64,000 bases of DNA from Pseudomonas migulae NBRC 103157 (GCF_002091715.1 NZ_BDAG01000037.1:1-64000); one strand, 5' to 3'; numbered from the stretch's first letter, positions 52,058-60,960 are shown. Program-made: numbers and translations. Notes: generated by a model not told the origin, from the letters alone.

Positions 52058-53440
52058 CTATCGAAGGCTGGATTTGAGTTCGATGAATCGCCGCGTGGCC
52101 ATCAGGCCGGCTGGATGGGCGTGTCGATGGGCGGACAGCCACGGAATCAACACCGGCATCTGCTCGGCGGCGGACAAGCCTTCCAGCGCGGTTAGCAAGG
52201 TCTGGATGTCCGGGTCGCTGGCGGGCAACGCCGGTTCGACCGCGCCACTGCTGACGCGGCGCGGCGCAGGTGTTGAACGCTCCGCTGCCCAGTCACCGGA
52301 GATCCAGTCGTGCAACAGTTGCTTTTCATAAGGGCTGAACACACCGAACATGGCCGCGCCGTCACCCTCGATCAATTGCCAGAAGCGGCTTTCCTGGGGA
52401 TCCTGATGACGTTTGATCCAGCCCTTTTTTTCCATGGCGGCGAGAAATCCTGGCAACTGCTCCGGCGATGACAGCCATTGATTGACGGTCTTGCCCTCGA
52501 ACCGGCAGTAGTCGGAATGCATGTGCTGGCCGAACGGGCGTTTGCGTTCCAGCATATTCAACACCTCAGCGTAAAGGTCGAACGACTCGATAATCGCCCG
52601 ACTGCCCTGCCCCAGGTCATTGAGCCGATATCCCAGCGCGACCCTGCGCAAAAAGTCCTCGCGATCGCCTTCGATCGGTAGCAGTTGCAGCACCGATTGC
52701 ACGGCTTTTTGCGCATGGCCGGTACTGGCGTTGTCGATGGTCACGTGCAGGGTGAAGTAATACGGATCGATGCCCAGTTCGCTGAGCTCGTAGGCACTGA
52801 TCAGCAGGTGCAGCGGCAGCTGCTCGTAGCCGAGGTTGTAGCCGATCACCTCTGGCAGAAAGTCGTCGGCACATTCGCCCAGCGCCAGTTGAATCGCGCC
52901 TTGCAGGTAATGTTCGTCGGCAATGACGCCGGTGTCCACGCCCAGTTCGGCCAGCAGTTTGCGGTAGATCACCACATGATTCTGCGCCGGATTGCCATCG
53001 CCCAGCTCTTCCAGATAGGTGCAGATCAGCCCTTCGAAACGCGGGTCGCGCCAGTGCTGCAGCAGGCCGTACAACCAGGCACCGTCCACCCGTTTGGTCG
53101 GGCTGACAGCTTGCAGGAAGAACAGCGCGTGCGCCTTGTTGCTGAAAAACTGCCGTGGTCCGCCCTCCTTGCGGGCGCTCAGATAATCAGCGTATTGGCG
53201 CGCCACTTCAGTGCTGTGCTGTTCAACGAAAGTTTGCAGGGCCGACAGATCTTCCGGCATCTCTTCGGGCAGGTCTGCGGCTCGTTGCAGTTGCGCTTGC
53301 AGGAACATTTTGCCGATTGCGTGGCGTTGCTCGGCATCGTCGCCCAGCAGCAGCTGCTCATAGCACTGTTTCAGGCTGCCGGCAGTGGGGATGGCGTGCT
53401 CGTGGGCAGGTCGGGATTCGAGTCGTGTCAGGGCAGTCAT
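52058..53440 (-). CDS. Haem-oxygenase-like (HDO family) iron-containing redox protein
   Basis: This 460-residue protein belongs by pattern to the haem-oxygenase-like diiron family. It has a helical core with ICTYLEELGDGNPAQNHV (metal ligands E and H), then EVIGYNLGYEQL and TLHVTIDNASTGHAQKAV, with further Glu/His positions. Members oxidise or cleave small amine or acid substrates. Nothing fixes the substrate here. It is the first gene of the HDO-methyltransferase-ligD operon. The chosen ATG follows GAGAGATG. Confidence 0.75.
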   Translation of the reverse strand: MTALTRLESRPAHEHAIPTAGSLKQCYEQLLLGDDAEQRHAIGKMFLQAQLQRAADLPEEMPEDLSALQTFVEQHSTEVARQYADYLSARKEGGPRQFFSNKAHALFFLQAVSPTKRVDGAWLYGLLQHWRDPRFEGLICTYLEELGDGNPAQNHVVIYRKLLAELGVDTGVIADEHYLQGAIQLALGECADDFLPEVIGYNLGYEQLPLHLLISAYELSELGIDPYYFTLHVTIDNASTGHAQKAVQSVLQLLPIEGDREDFLRRVALGYRLNDLGQGSRAIIESFDLYAEVLNMLERKRPFGQHMHSDYCRFEGKTVNQWLSSPEQLPGFLAAMEKKGWIKRHQDPQESRFWQLIEGDGAAMFGVFSPYEKQLLHDWISGDWAAERSTPAPRRVSSGAVEPALPASDPDIQTLLTALEGLSAAEQMPVLIPWLSAHRHAHPAGLMATRRFIELKSSLR

Positions 53441-53635
53441 GGGCGCATCTCTCGGTCTGTGGCCAGTGGCAGGACGCTGAATCAACACGTCTCTATTTCA
53501 GCAGAGCGATTTGCCCGGAGAAAAATTCAATCCGGGTTGAAATTGCCCTGACAGACGGCCCTGTGCCGCTGCACCCGGCGCGGGCTCGAATGAATATACT
53601 CAACCGGGTGTGGACTCATCCTCGGGAGAGCAATC

Positions 53636-54088
53636 ATGCGAACGGTTCACGTCATCGAGTCTGGAAAAACCCCCAGACCGGTCAATGTCGTGGGTGAGGC
53701 GATCACGATTCTCGCGGGCGGTGATCTGAGCAAACCCTTTGAAGTGCACATCCAGGAAGGCGTGCAGGGAGGCGGCCCGCCCCCGCACTTTCATCCTTGG
53801 GATGAGGCGTTCTACGTAATTGACGGGCAGGTGCAAGTGACGGTCGAGGGCGCCTCCACTACCGTCTCGGCCGGCGGTTACGTGCATATACCCGCTGGGT
53901 CCATCCATGCCTACAAGAACATCAGCGCCACGGCGAAGATGATCGGCGTGGTGTCTGATCCACGGGGCGGCCAGTTCTTTGCGGCAGTGGACCGGCTCAG
54001 GGTGCCGGAGGATTTGCCGCAAATACTGGAGATTGCCCAAGCGTATGGGGTGACGTTTTTGCTGCCGAAATTACCGCAACCCGTGTAG
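53636..54088 (+). CDS. Cupin-domain protein
   Basis: This 150-residue single cupin has PPPHFHPWDEAFYVIDGQ (metal-binding His, His and Glu) at about residues 45-62 and VHIPAGSIHAYKN at about 83-95. It could be a small dioxygenase, isomerase or ligand-binding protein; the family is too broad to choose. GGGAGAG gives a good ribosome site. A REP-type hairpin follows directly. Confidence 0.85.
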   Translation: MRTVHVIESGKTPRPVNVVGEAITILAGGDLSKPFEVHIQEGVQGGGPPPHFHPWDEAFYVIDGQVQVTVEGASTTVSAGGYVHIPAGSIHAYKNISATAKMIGVVSDPRGGQFFAAVDRLRVPEDLPQILEIAQAYGVTFLLPKLPQPV

Positions 54089-54150
54089 ACGCCAGGCTTG
54101 CCGGCGAAGGCGTACAGACAAGCGCTTTCGCCGGCGAGCCTGGCGCCTAC
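54084..54150. repeat. REP-type inverted repeat
   Basis: GTAGACGCCAGGCTTGCCGGCGAA and TTCGCCGGCGAGCCTGGCGCCTAC form a long imperfect hairpin between the convergent cupin and DUF533 genes. Confidence 0.8.
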
Positions 54151-54173
54151 GAACAAGCCTCCAAATAACCAGG

Positions 54174-54899
54174 TCAGGCGGCGCCGCCCTTGGCCTGCTG
54201 TTCCAGATGCACCTGCAAATCCGGATCGATCTGCAACGCTGCCGCCAGTTCATCGAGGTAGCTGCGTTCGGCGTCCTGCTGGTCGTCCACCAGCATGACG
54301 CTGGCGAGGTACATTTCCGCGGCTATCGCCGGGTCCGTTGCCGACTGCGCCACATCGGCGGCATCGAGCGGGCGGGCGACTTCATCGTCCAGCCATTGCT
54401 GCAGTTCCGGGTCATCGGTGTGGCGGCCGATTTCGGTGCTGATCATGTGCTTTTCGGCGTCATCGATCCGGCCATCGGCCTTCGCCGCGGCTATTAATGC
54501 TCGAAGGACGGCGTGGCTGTGATCCTCGACTTCCGGGCCGGATAACAGGTCCACGGTGCGGGGTGCCTGTTGCGGCGCGGCCGCCTGGCTGCGTTGCCAG
54601 GCTTGATACGCTTGAAAAGCCATCATGCCGAGGGAGGCCAGCGCCGCGTAGTGGGTGCCGCCACCGGAGCGTCGCTGGGGCGAACCGCCCATGGCTGAGC
54701 CGCCGCCGAGCAAACCTCCCAGCAACCCGCCCAATCCGCTGTTTGCACCGGCACCGCCGCCCAGCAGGCCGCCGAGCAATCCGCCAAGACCGCCGCCCAT
54801 GCTGCCCATGTCGCCCTGGGAAGGTACGCCGCCACTTTGCTGCGTCATTGAGCCCTGGCCGGCTCGCAAGAGTTGTTCGAGCAAATCGCTGGTGTTCAT
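54174..54899 (-). CDS. DUF533 (YebE-like)/TerB-fold protein
   Basis: This 241-residue protein has a glycine-rich low-complexity region (GGGLGGLLGGLLGGG repeats, about residues 35-75), then a membrane-like or hydrophobic stretch (YAALASLGMMAFQAYQAW). A C-terminal helical DUF533/TerB domain (about 115-238; LRALIAAAKADGRIDDAEKHMI) closes it. Such proteins are envelope-stress associated in enterobacteria. GAGGA upstream fixes the start. Function remains uncertain. Confidence 0.85.
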   Translation of the reverse strand: MNTSDLLEQLLRAGQGSMTQQSGGVPSQGDMGSMGGGLGGLLGGLLGGGAGANSGLGGLLGGLLGGGSAMGGSPQRRSGGGTHYAALASLGMMAFQAYQAWQRSQAAAPQQAPRTVDLLSGPEVEDHSHAVLRALIAAAKADGRIDDAEKHMISTEIGRHTDDPELQQWLDDEVARPLDAADVAQSATDPAIAAEMYLASVMLVDDQQDAERSYLDELAAALQIDPDLQVHLEQQAKGGAA

Positions 54900-55035
54900 G
54901 ACGACGTCCTCATTGGTTGGAGTTTTCCAGTCAGGCAACGATAGTCCTCGCAGGCTATTGCGCCAGCACCGTTTGGCTGACGTTGCGGTCGCCCTCCTTT
55001 AATACGTGATGGTGTTTGCTTGGGGTTAGTGTTCA

Positions 55036-55375
55036 GGTGATTGGGGGTATATCCGTTGCTGCGGTAACGGCCGCTATGGGTTCCGCCCTTACGGCGGGTT
55101 ACTTGGAAAAGCGCCAAGTAACCAAGCGCTTTTGCCCCTTTCGTTCGGTGGCTCGCTAATGCTCGCCATGCCCTCGTTCCGGTCCTGCTCCGTGGGCCCG
55201 CCGCCATCGGCCATCCATGGCCGGGGGCGGCTAACCCGGCATCCATGCCGGGTTGCCCACTGCGCAGAACCTCCACTCGGCCTCACGAGGGGGCGATCAC
55301 CGCCACAGCACCGCGAGGCGGCCTGCGGGCCGACCTGGGCTTCAAGCGGGCGCGCTTCGCTCATTTGTCGTTTAC
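55036..55375 (-). repeat. Hairpin-rich dispersed repeat, copy B
   Basis: This is the minus-oriented copy of the ~300-bp element, with all the landmarks of copy A, including the identical AACCCGGCAT hairpin (about 55232-55253) and the GGTTACTTGG/CCAAGTAACC hairpin (about 55097-55123). Its head faces copy C about 90 bp away. The interval 54900-55035 has no gene. Confidence 0.8.
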
Positions 55376-55461
55376 ATCCCTCTTGAGCAACTCCCACAGG
55401 GGATTTTTTGGTGGACATGAGATTCGTGTTCACCGCCGATGACCTTGATGCACATCAGGTC

Positions 55462-55770
55462 GGCTATCAGGCCGCCTCGCTTTGTTTTTGATCTTGATCT
55501 GCCCCGTCGGAAGGCCGAGCGCAGGTTCTGCGCAGTGGGCACCGCGGCAAGGATGCCGCGGCAAGGATGCCGCGGTAGCCGCCCCCGGCCATGGATGGCC
55601 GATGGCGGCGGGCCCACGGAGCAGGACCGGAGCGAGGGCATGGCGAGCCTTAGCGAGCCACCGTACGTCAGGGGCGCAGGCGCTTGGTTACTTGGCGCTT
55701 TTCCAAGTAACCCGCCGTAAGGGCGGAACCCATAGCGGCCGTTACCGCAGGAATGGATATGTACACCATC
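55462..55770 (+). repeat. Hairpin-rich dispersed repeat, copy C
   Basis: This is a plus-oriented copy of the ~300-bp element. In place of ACCCGGCA/TGCCGGGT its central stem reads ACCGCGGCA/TGCCGCGGT (55541-55576). Both arms gained the matching base, and a 14-bp unit is tandemly duplicated inside. Copies B and C together make an inverted repeat of about 730 bp. Confidence 0.8.
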
Positions 55771-55797
55771 AAAACCTACGGCGCCTGACGCTCAGCC

Positions 55798-55826
55798 ATC
55801 GCTAGCAAGCCAGCTCCTACAGGGGG
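55798..55826. repeat. Single REP arm
   Basis: GCTAGCAAGCCAGCTCCTACAG resembles the right arm of the REP hairpins. From here to 56070 I see no gene; bases 55831-55845 resemble the tail of the large repeat again. Confidence 0.5.
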
Positions 55827-56072
55827 TCCGGGTACATCCGTGGGAACAGAGGTCGTCTGTCCGGCCGCCTTCGCGCGCAGGCTCAATCCCACGGGGGTTC
55901 CGGGGACATTCCCCATCGCCAGGAATGTCAGCCCCACTCAAGGATTTCCTTACGTGAACAGCCTCTAGATTAATCCGAAGTATTTTTTGGCGTCCCAGCT
56001 AAGATTTACGGACGGTGAACCTTATTCCCGGATTTCCGGTCGATACCTGCAACCCGACCCGGTTTGCCGCCG

Positions 56073-56089
56073 CCCTCGATAAACGAGGG
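56073..56089 (+). other. Small hairpin in the pcs leader
   Basis: CCCTCG and CGAGGG pair across a 5-nt loop (6-bp stem), about 30 bp upstream of the likely ribosome site (TTGGAG) of the phosphatidylcholine synthase gene. Confidence 0.4.
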
Positions 56090-56127
56090 TGATGACTGGC
56101 TTGCTTCACTTTTTGGAGAACGCCCCC

Positions 56128-56850
56128 GTGATTTCGACTCTACACATCGCCAGGCTCAAAGCATGGGGCGCCCATGGTTTTACCGCCACAGGCGTGGTCA
56201 CTGCCTTCCTCGCGACCCTCGCCCTGCTGGAAAACCAGCCCACCGACTGCCTGCTCTGGCTGGGGGTCGCCCTGATCGTCGACGGGCTGGATGGTGCATT
56301 GGCGCGCAAGGTCAATGTCCAGTCGGTGCTGCCGAGTTTCGATGGTTCGATCCTCGATCTGGTGATCGATTACCTGACGTATGTGTTCATCCCGGCGCTG
56401 TTCATCTACCGCTACATCCCATTGCCGGACTACACGCTGCTGCTGACCGTGTCACTGATCCTGGTCTCGTCACTGTTTTGCTTTTGCAACATCAACATGA
56501 AAAGCAAAGACAACTACTTCCAGGGCTTCCCCGCCGCCTGGAACGTGGTTGCGCTGTGCCTGTACATCATTGCCCCGTCGCCGTGGATCACCCTGCTGAC
56601 CGTCATCGGCCTGGCGCTGCTGACCGTGACCCGAATGAAGTTCCTGCACCCGTTCCGCGTACGCAAGTTCATGCCGATCAACATTGCCGTGACCGCCATC
56701 TGGTTGTTGTGCAGCTTGTCGCTGGTGATCAACCACCCGGTGATCAACCCGATGGTCATGGGGCTTTGGCTGCTGATGTCGGCTTACTTCCTGGGGATCT
56801 GCATCTGGCGTACGGCGCTGGAGTGGTTTGACGGGTCGCGCCACCGGTAA
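56128..56850 (+). CDS. pcs: Phosphatidylcholine synthase
   Basis: This protein of about 240 residues is an integral membrane protein with about eight hydrophobic helices and a CDP-alcohol phosphotransferase motif (DGLDGALAR, then FDGSILDLVIDY). The N-terminus STLHIARLKAWGAHGFTATG matches Pcs proteins, which condense choline with CDP-diacylglycerol to make phosphatidylcholine in one step. The GTG at 56128 with GGAG upstream gives the usual family N-terminus; an in-frame ATG at 56092 is an alternative. The DUF488 gene starts 6 bp after its stop. Confidence 0.88.
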   Translation: MISTLHIARLKAWGAHGFTATGVVTAFLATLALLENQPTDCLLWLGVALIVDGLDGALARKVNVQSVLPSFDGSILDLVIDYLTYVFIPALFIYRYIPLPDYTLLLTVSLILVSSLFCFCNINMKSKDNYFQGFPAAWNVVALCLYIIAPSPWITLLTVIGLALLTVTRMKFLHPFRVRKFMPINIAVTAIWLLCSLSLVINHPVINPMVMGLWLLMSAYFLGICIWRTALEWFDGSRHR

Positions 56851-56856
56851 GTCGCC

Positions 56857-57243
56857 ATGCCCATTCATATCGTACGACTCGGTTCACCCCGCCTGCCCGA
56901 TGAAGGCCTGCGGTTAGGCACGGTGCGCCGCCCGCCTCGCGGCGTGCCGAAAGCCGAGTTTGCCCGCCGCGATTTTTATGACGTGTGGCAACCGCTGCTG
57001 TCGCCCAGTGTGGAGCTGGTTGCAGAGGCAAAAGCCGCGGAGGATGAGAAAGCCTGGGAGGCTTTTCGGCGCAAGTTCAAGGCTGAGATGAATCATCCTG
57101 CCGCCAGCCAGTTGCTCGATTTGTTGGCGGCCCTCTCCCATCAAACCTCGATGGCCGTCGGGTGCTATTGCGAGGTTGAAGCGCACTGCCATCGCTCTGT
57201 ATTGCGCGAGTTGCTGCAGGCACGCGGCGCCAAAGTTGTATAG
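56857..57243 (+). CDS. DUF488 family protein
   Basis: This 128-residue protein (IHIVRLGSPRLPDEGLRLGTVRRPPRGV, FYDVWQPLLSP, VGCYCEVEAHCHRSVLRELL) has the DUF488 pattern, with the conserved C-x-C and CHR near the C-terminus. The function of the family is unknown. It is probably co-transcribed with pcs, being 6 bp downstream. Confidence 0.85.
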   Translation: MPIHIVRLGSPRLPDEGLRLGTVRRPPRGVPKAEFARRDFYDVWQPLLSPSVELVAEAKAAEDEKAWEAFRRKFKAEMNHPAASQLLDLLAALSHQTSMAVGCYCEVEAHCHRSVLRELLQARGAKVV

Positions 57244-57268
57244 GTGGCGCTGACACCAAAGATCCCCT

Positions 57269-57358
57269 TGTGGGAGCGGGCTTGCTCGCGATAGCGGTGT
57301 GTCAGTCGATGTAGATGGCGACTGACACTCCGCTATCGCGAGCAAGCCCGCTCCCACA
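57269..57358. repeat. REP-type inverted repeat with perfect 29-bp arms
   Basis: The arms at 57269-57297 and 57330-57358 are exact complements, and the loop contains a further 8-bp stem (GTCAGTCG/CGACTGAC). This is the best preserved REP doublet of the window. The rest of the 307-bp intergenic stretch up to 57550 holds no gene. Confidence 0.92.
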
Positions 57359-57550
57359 TTTAATCGATGTTACCCAGCAGTTTTGCGCTCGGCACGAACG
57401 TCAGCTTCCGCCCACCTGACGGACGGGACGATGATCATGGTCAATACTTGAATAATTGAATGCCTGTCGAATGACCGTGCATCGGGCGGCAATGTCCAGG
57501 CTGTTGCAAAGGGACCGTCACCTGCTCGTTCACCCCACGGGAGGTTTGTC

Positions 57551-58477
57551 ATGTCTGAGCAATCACGTTTCATGCTGGTCGCCTCGCCCCTGATGGAGCA
57601 CAGCCCCGCCTTCGACCGGGCCGCGGCGCTGGCCAAGGCCGAAGACGCGGCGCTGCACATTGTGGCGTTCGATTATCTGGAAGGCCTGGCGACCGCCAGC
57701 CTGGTCAACGAAAAAGCGCTGGAGCAAATGCGCCTGGGCTATGTCGATCGACACCGGCAATGGCTTGAGGAACAGGCCCGGCCCTTGCGCAAGATCGGCG
57801 TGAAGGTCACCACCGAAGTGACGTGGGTCGAACGTCCGCTGGAAGAAATCCTGATTCACCTCAAAGAACAGCCGATGGACGTGCTGATCAAGGCGCTGGA
57901 GCCGCATTCGATGCTCTCAAGGCTGATGTTCACGCCACTCGACGTGCATCTGCTGCGGGAATGCCCGGTGCCGCTGCATTTCGTCAGCCATGCCGTGCAT
58001 GCCCTGCCGCGCAGGATTGTCGCGGCGGTCGACCCGTTTCATCGGGATGATCAGTACAAAAGCTTCAACGACCGGATCCTTCACGAAGCATTGAAACTGG
58101 CGAGCGCCTGCAATGCCGAACTGGACGTGGTCTACGCCTACGACCTGTCATCCATAAGCGCCGACGAATTCGGTTTCGACAATGGTTCTGCGTTTTTCTC
58201 GTCGGCCAAGGCCAGAACCGTGTTCGACTACCAGGAGGAAGCCTTCCACGAACTGGTCGAACGCAACGGCATCGCACCGGAACAGCGGCACATGATCATG
58301 GGCAACCCGGCCAAGGTGCTGACCCGCTATGCCGATGCCTTCGACGTCGACGTGATTGTCATGGGCCGGATCGGCCATCGCGGCCTGGGGCGGCTGATCG
58401 GCAGCACGGTGGAGCACCTGCTGTACAAAATGCCGTGCAGTGTCTGGGTGGTATACACCGAGCGGCTGGATGAGTAA
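57551..58477 (+). CDS. Tandem universal stress protein
   Basis: This 308-residue protein consists of two Usp domains (about 1-145 and 150-305). The second ends with VIVMGRIGHRGLGRLIGSTVEHLLYKMPCSVWVV, the G-2x-G-9x-G(S/T) nucleotide-binding signature. Such UspE-like proteins help cells survive stress and stationary phase. GGGAGGTTTG is the ribosome site. It is monocistronic between two REP doublets. Confidence 0.93.
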   Translation: MSEQSRFMLVASPLMEHSPAFDRAAALAKAEDAALHIVAFDYLEGLATASLVNEKALEQMRLGYVDRHRQWLEEQARPLRKIGVKVTTEVTWVERPLEEILIHLKEQPMDVLIKALEPHSMLSRLMFTPLDVHLLRECPVPLHFVSHAVHALPRRIVAAVDPFHRDDQYKSFNDRILHEALKLASACNAELDVVYAYDLSSISADEFGFDNGSAFFSSAKARTVFDYQEEAFHELVERNGIAPEQRHMIMGNPAKVLTRYADAFDVDVIVMGRIGHRGLGRLIGSTVEHLLYKMPCSVWVVYTERLDE

Positions 58478-58504
58478 CTAATCGACCAGACACTACACAT
58501 CCAA

Positions 58505-58609
58505 TGTGGGAGCGGCGGTGCGGCGATCCGACTTGCTCGCGAAGGCGGTCTTTCAGTCGACAATGATGTCGCCTGACACTCCGCCTTCGCGAGCAAGCCC
58601 GCTCCCACA
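58505..58609. repeat. REP-type inverted repeat, asymmetric variant
   Basis: This has the same variant left arm as the element at 48331, with the additional CGGTGCGGCGATCCGA, and a canonical right arm. It separates convergent genes and may terminate both transcripts. Confidence 0.88.
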
Positions 58610-58628
58610 CTAGTATTGTGTTGCCAGT

Positions 58629-59441
58629 TCAACGCTTTGTAATCACCACTTCAAGGTATTCACTCGGCACCACCAGCGACTTGTCACCCGCCCGGTTCAT
58701 GCGGTTTATCAGCTCGGTCAGATCCTCTTCAAGGGCCTTGGCGCCTTCTGGTGGCAGCGCCGCGAACGCCTTGTGGACCGGGCCGTACCAGGTGCGGAAC
58801 GTGTCGATGAAATGCGCCGCCGAGCGATAACGAAAGTTGAAGAGCCGCCGGGTCACCTGGAGCAAAAAATCCCGCTGATCGAAGTGCGAATGCAGCCAGG
58901 CCTCGTTGCCCCAGTTCGACGGCGGTTGAGCCCCCGGCGGAGGCGGCAGGTGACGGCCCAGGGTTTTGAACATCTGGCCGACAAAGCCTTCGGGTGTCCA
59001 GTTGGCCAGGCCGATCCGGCCACCGGGGCGACAGACCCGTGCCAGTTCCGCAGCCGCTTTTGCCTGGTCCGGTGTAAACATCACCCCGAAAGTCGAAAGC
59101 ACGGCATCGAAACTGCCATCCTCGAAAGGCAGCGCCTCGGCGTCGGCCACTTGAAAGGTGACTTCCAGGCGTTCCGCCCGGGCCCGGTCTTCGCCACGCT
59201 CCAGCAGTGCAGCCACATAGTCGGTGGACGTGACGTGAGCGCCGCGGCGCGCGGCCGCCAGCGTCGCATTGCCGTTACCGGCGGCGACGTCCAGCACACG
59301 TTCATCGCACAGCAGGTCGCAGGCTTCGGCCAACTGTTCGCCGACAATCTGCAAGGTGGTGCCGATCACGGCATAGTCGCCGCTGGCCCAGGAGGCCATC
59401 TGGCGGTTTTTCAGGGCAGTGAGATCAATGGGTGTACTCAT
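58629..59441 (-). CDS. SAM-dependent methyltransferase (Methyltransf_11/25 type)
   Basis: This 270-residue protein has VLDVAAGNGNATLAAARRG (motif I, about 48-66), VADAEALPFEDGSFDAVLSTFG (about 97-118) and RVCRPGGRIGLANWT (about 136-150). The family methylates small molecules such as quinone or other metabolite precursors; the substrate is unknown. ACGGAG precedes the ATG. A small DUF4242 gene lies 36 bp upstream in the same direction. Confidence 0.9.
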   Translation of the reverse strand: MSTPIDLTALKNRQMASWASGDYAVIGTTLQIVGEQLAEACDLLCDERVLDVAAGNGNATLAAARRGAHVTSTDYVAALLERGEDRARAERLEVTFQVADAEALPFEDGSFDAVLSTFGVMFTPDQAKAAAELARVCRPGGRIGLANWTPEGFVGQMFKTLGRHLPPPPGAQPPSNWGNEAWLHSHFDQRDFLLQVTRRLFNFRYRSAAHFIDTFRTWYGPVHKAFAALPPEGAKALEEDLTELINRMNRAGDKSLVVPSEYLEVVITKR

Positions 59442-59477
59442 TAAATCCGCTCCGTTACAGGATGGAACATCCCCGGC

Positions 59478-59747
59478 TTATTCTGCCGTGGTGGGATCGA
59501 TGATGGATGTGACACGGGAAATGCTGTTGGCCGGAAAACCGCTCTGCCTGGCGTGTTCCCTGATCAACTCTTCGCTGGGCGAGATGTACACGCAATAGAG
59601 TTTGTCGCCGGTGACATAACTCTGCTGCCACTGCACCTGCGGCAAATCGCGCAACGCCCTGCAGGACTTTTGCGAAGCCGCTTTCAAATCCCTTTCTGAC
59701 AGTGTTCCTGCGCCCGGAATCTCGCGTTCAATGACGAACTTCGGCAT
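59478..59747 (-). CDS. DUF4242 family small protein
   Basis: This 89-residue protein (MPKFVIEREIPGAG, then LYCVYISPSEELIREHARQSGFPANSISRV) matches DUF4242 by length and pattern; these are small ferredoxin-like-fold proteins of unknown role. GAGAGG is a strong ribosome site. It is probably co-transcribed with the methyltransferase gene. Confidence 0.85.
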   Translation of the reverse strand: MPKFVIEREIPGAGTLSERDLKAASQKSCRALRDLPQVQWQQSYVTGDKLYCVYISPSEELIREHARQSGFPANSISRVTSIIDPTTAE

Positions 59748-59929
59748 GGCAACCTCTCATTCTTGTTATTGATGACAGGGCTGGCTAACCCTGTGTGATC
59801 ACTATCGCGCTGCTGGCCGGGTGCGTCCTGCCCGATCGTCGGCCAACCCTGTCCGATCGTCCGGAGGTTTCGCGTTGCGCCGCGACAGGCTCACAATCAA
59901 AAGCTGCCCGCCCACAGGGGGAAACCATC

Positions 59930-60919
59930 ATGGACGCCCTGTCCCAGACCCTGCGCGTCGTCCGCCTGGTCGGCGCGATTTTCATCAACGCCAGGTTCTC
60001 CGCGCCCTGGTGCTACCAATCGCCGAGCGCCGATACGGCAGCGCCGTTCCTGGAGCCCGGCGCCGAACGCGTGGTGATCTTTCACTTGATCACCGAAGGC
60101 GAGTGTTACGTCGAACTCGGCGATGATCCGCCCCTGCTTCTAAAGGCCGGCGATGTGGTGGTGTTCCCCCAGGGCGACGCCCATCGCATGGGCTCGGCGC
60201 CCGGCCTCAAACCGGCAACAGGTGCGCGGCTGGACGTGGTGCTGTCCCGGCGTCCGCGGCAGTTGAGCTATGGCGGTGGCGGTGCAGTCACGCGGCTGGT
60301 GTGCGGCTATCTGGCGTGCGACACGCGGTTGGCGGGCATGTTGCTGACCGGGTTGCCGGCCGTGGTGCGGGTCAATGTGCGCGGCTCGAATGCCGGTATG
60401 TGGCTGGAATCGTCGGTTCGTTATGCACTGGCCGAAGCGCGCTCGCCGAGGCCCGGCGGCGAAGGGGTTCTGGCCAAACTGGCCGAGGTGCTGTTCATCG
60501 AGGTGTTGCGCCTGTACATGCACGAACAGGGCGAAGGACGCACCGGATGGCTGGCGGGCGTGGGAGACCGGATCGTCGGCGCGGCCCTCAATGCGCTGCA
60601 CAAAAAACCCTGCCACGCCTGGACACTGGATGAACTGGCGCGCACCGCCGGCACCTCAAGATCGGTGTTGGCCGAACGCTTTCAACAACTGGTGGGCATT
60701 TCGCCGATGCAGTACCTGACGCAATGGCGGATGCTGCTGGCGGCCAACCTGTTACGCAGCAGCAACAGCTCTTTGTTGCGCATCGCCGAAGAGGTCGGCT
60801 ACCAGACCGATACGGCCTTCAGCCGGGCGTTTCGTCGTGAGTTCGGAGCACCGCCTGCGGCGTGGCGACGAGGTCAGGTTGCTTCACGGGACAGCCTCGG
60901 GATTGCCGCTACGCCGTGA
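59930..60919 (+). CDS. AraC-family regulator with cupin_6 sensor
   Basis: This 329-residue protein has an N-terminal cupin (EPGAERVVIFHLITEGECYVEL, LKAGDVVVFPQGDAHRM) and a C-terminal AraC DNA-binding domain (ELARTAGTSRSVLAERFQQLVGISPMQYLTQWRM, EEVGYQTDTAFSRAFRREFG). It belongs to the same group as the regulator at 44156. The start at 59930 follows AGGGGGAAA and begins the cupin properly. It is divergent from the DUF4242-methyltransferase pair and may regulate it. Confidence 0.9.
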   Translation: MDALSQTLRVVRLVGAIFINARFSAPWCYQSPSADTAAPFLEPGAERVVIFHLITEGECYVELGDDPPLLLKAGDVVVFPQGDAHRMGSAPGLKPATGARLDVVLSRRPRQLSYGGGGAVTRLVCGYLACDTRLAGMLLTGLPAVVRVNVRGSNAGMWLESSVRYALAEARSPRPGGEGVLAKLAEVLFIEVLRLYMHEQGEGRTGWLAGVGDRIVGAALNALHKKPCHAWTLDELARTAGTSRSVLAERFQQLVGISPMQYLTQWRMLLAANLLRSSNSSLLRIAEEVGYQTDTAFSRAFRREFGAPPAAWRRGQVASRDSLGIAATP

Positions 60920-60960
60920 ATCGGCTCTTATGTGCCTCCGACTTTTGAAAGGATTCAACC

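Noticed and set aside
54950..55800. Insertion sequence or integron
   Set aside because: No transposase or integrase frame is present and the ends lack the paired terminal repeats of an insertion sequence; the stretch is two inverted copies of a non-coding repeat.
55089..55805. Several 85- to 126-codon frames on both strands
   Set aside because: They fall inside copies B and C of the repeat; long frames arise there because the sequence is GC-rich and repetitive.
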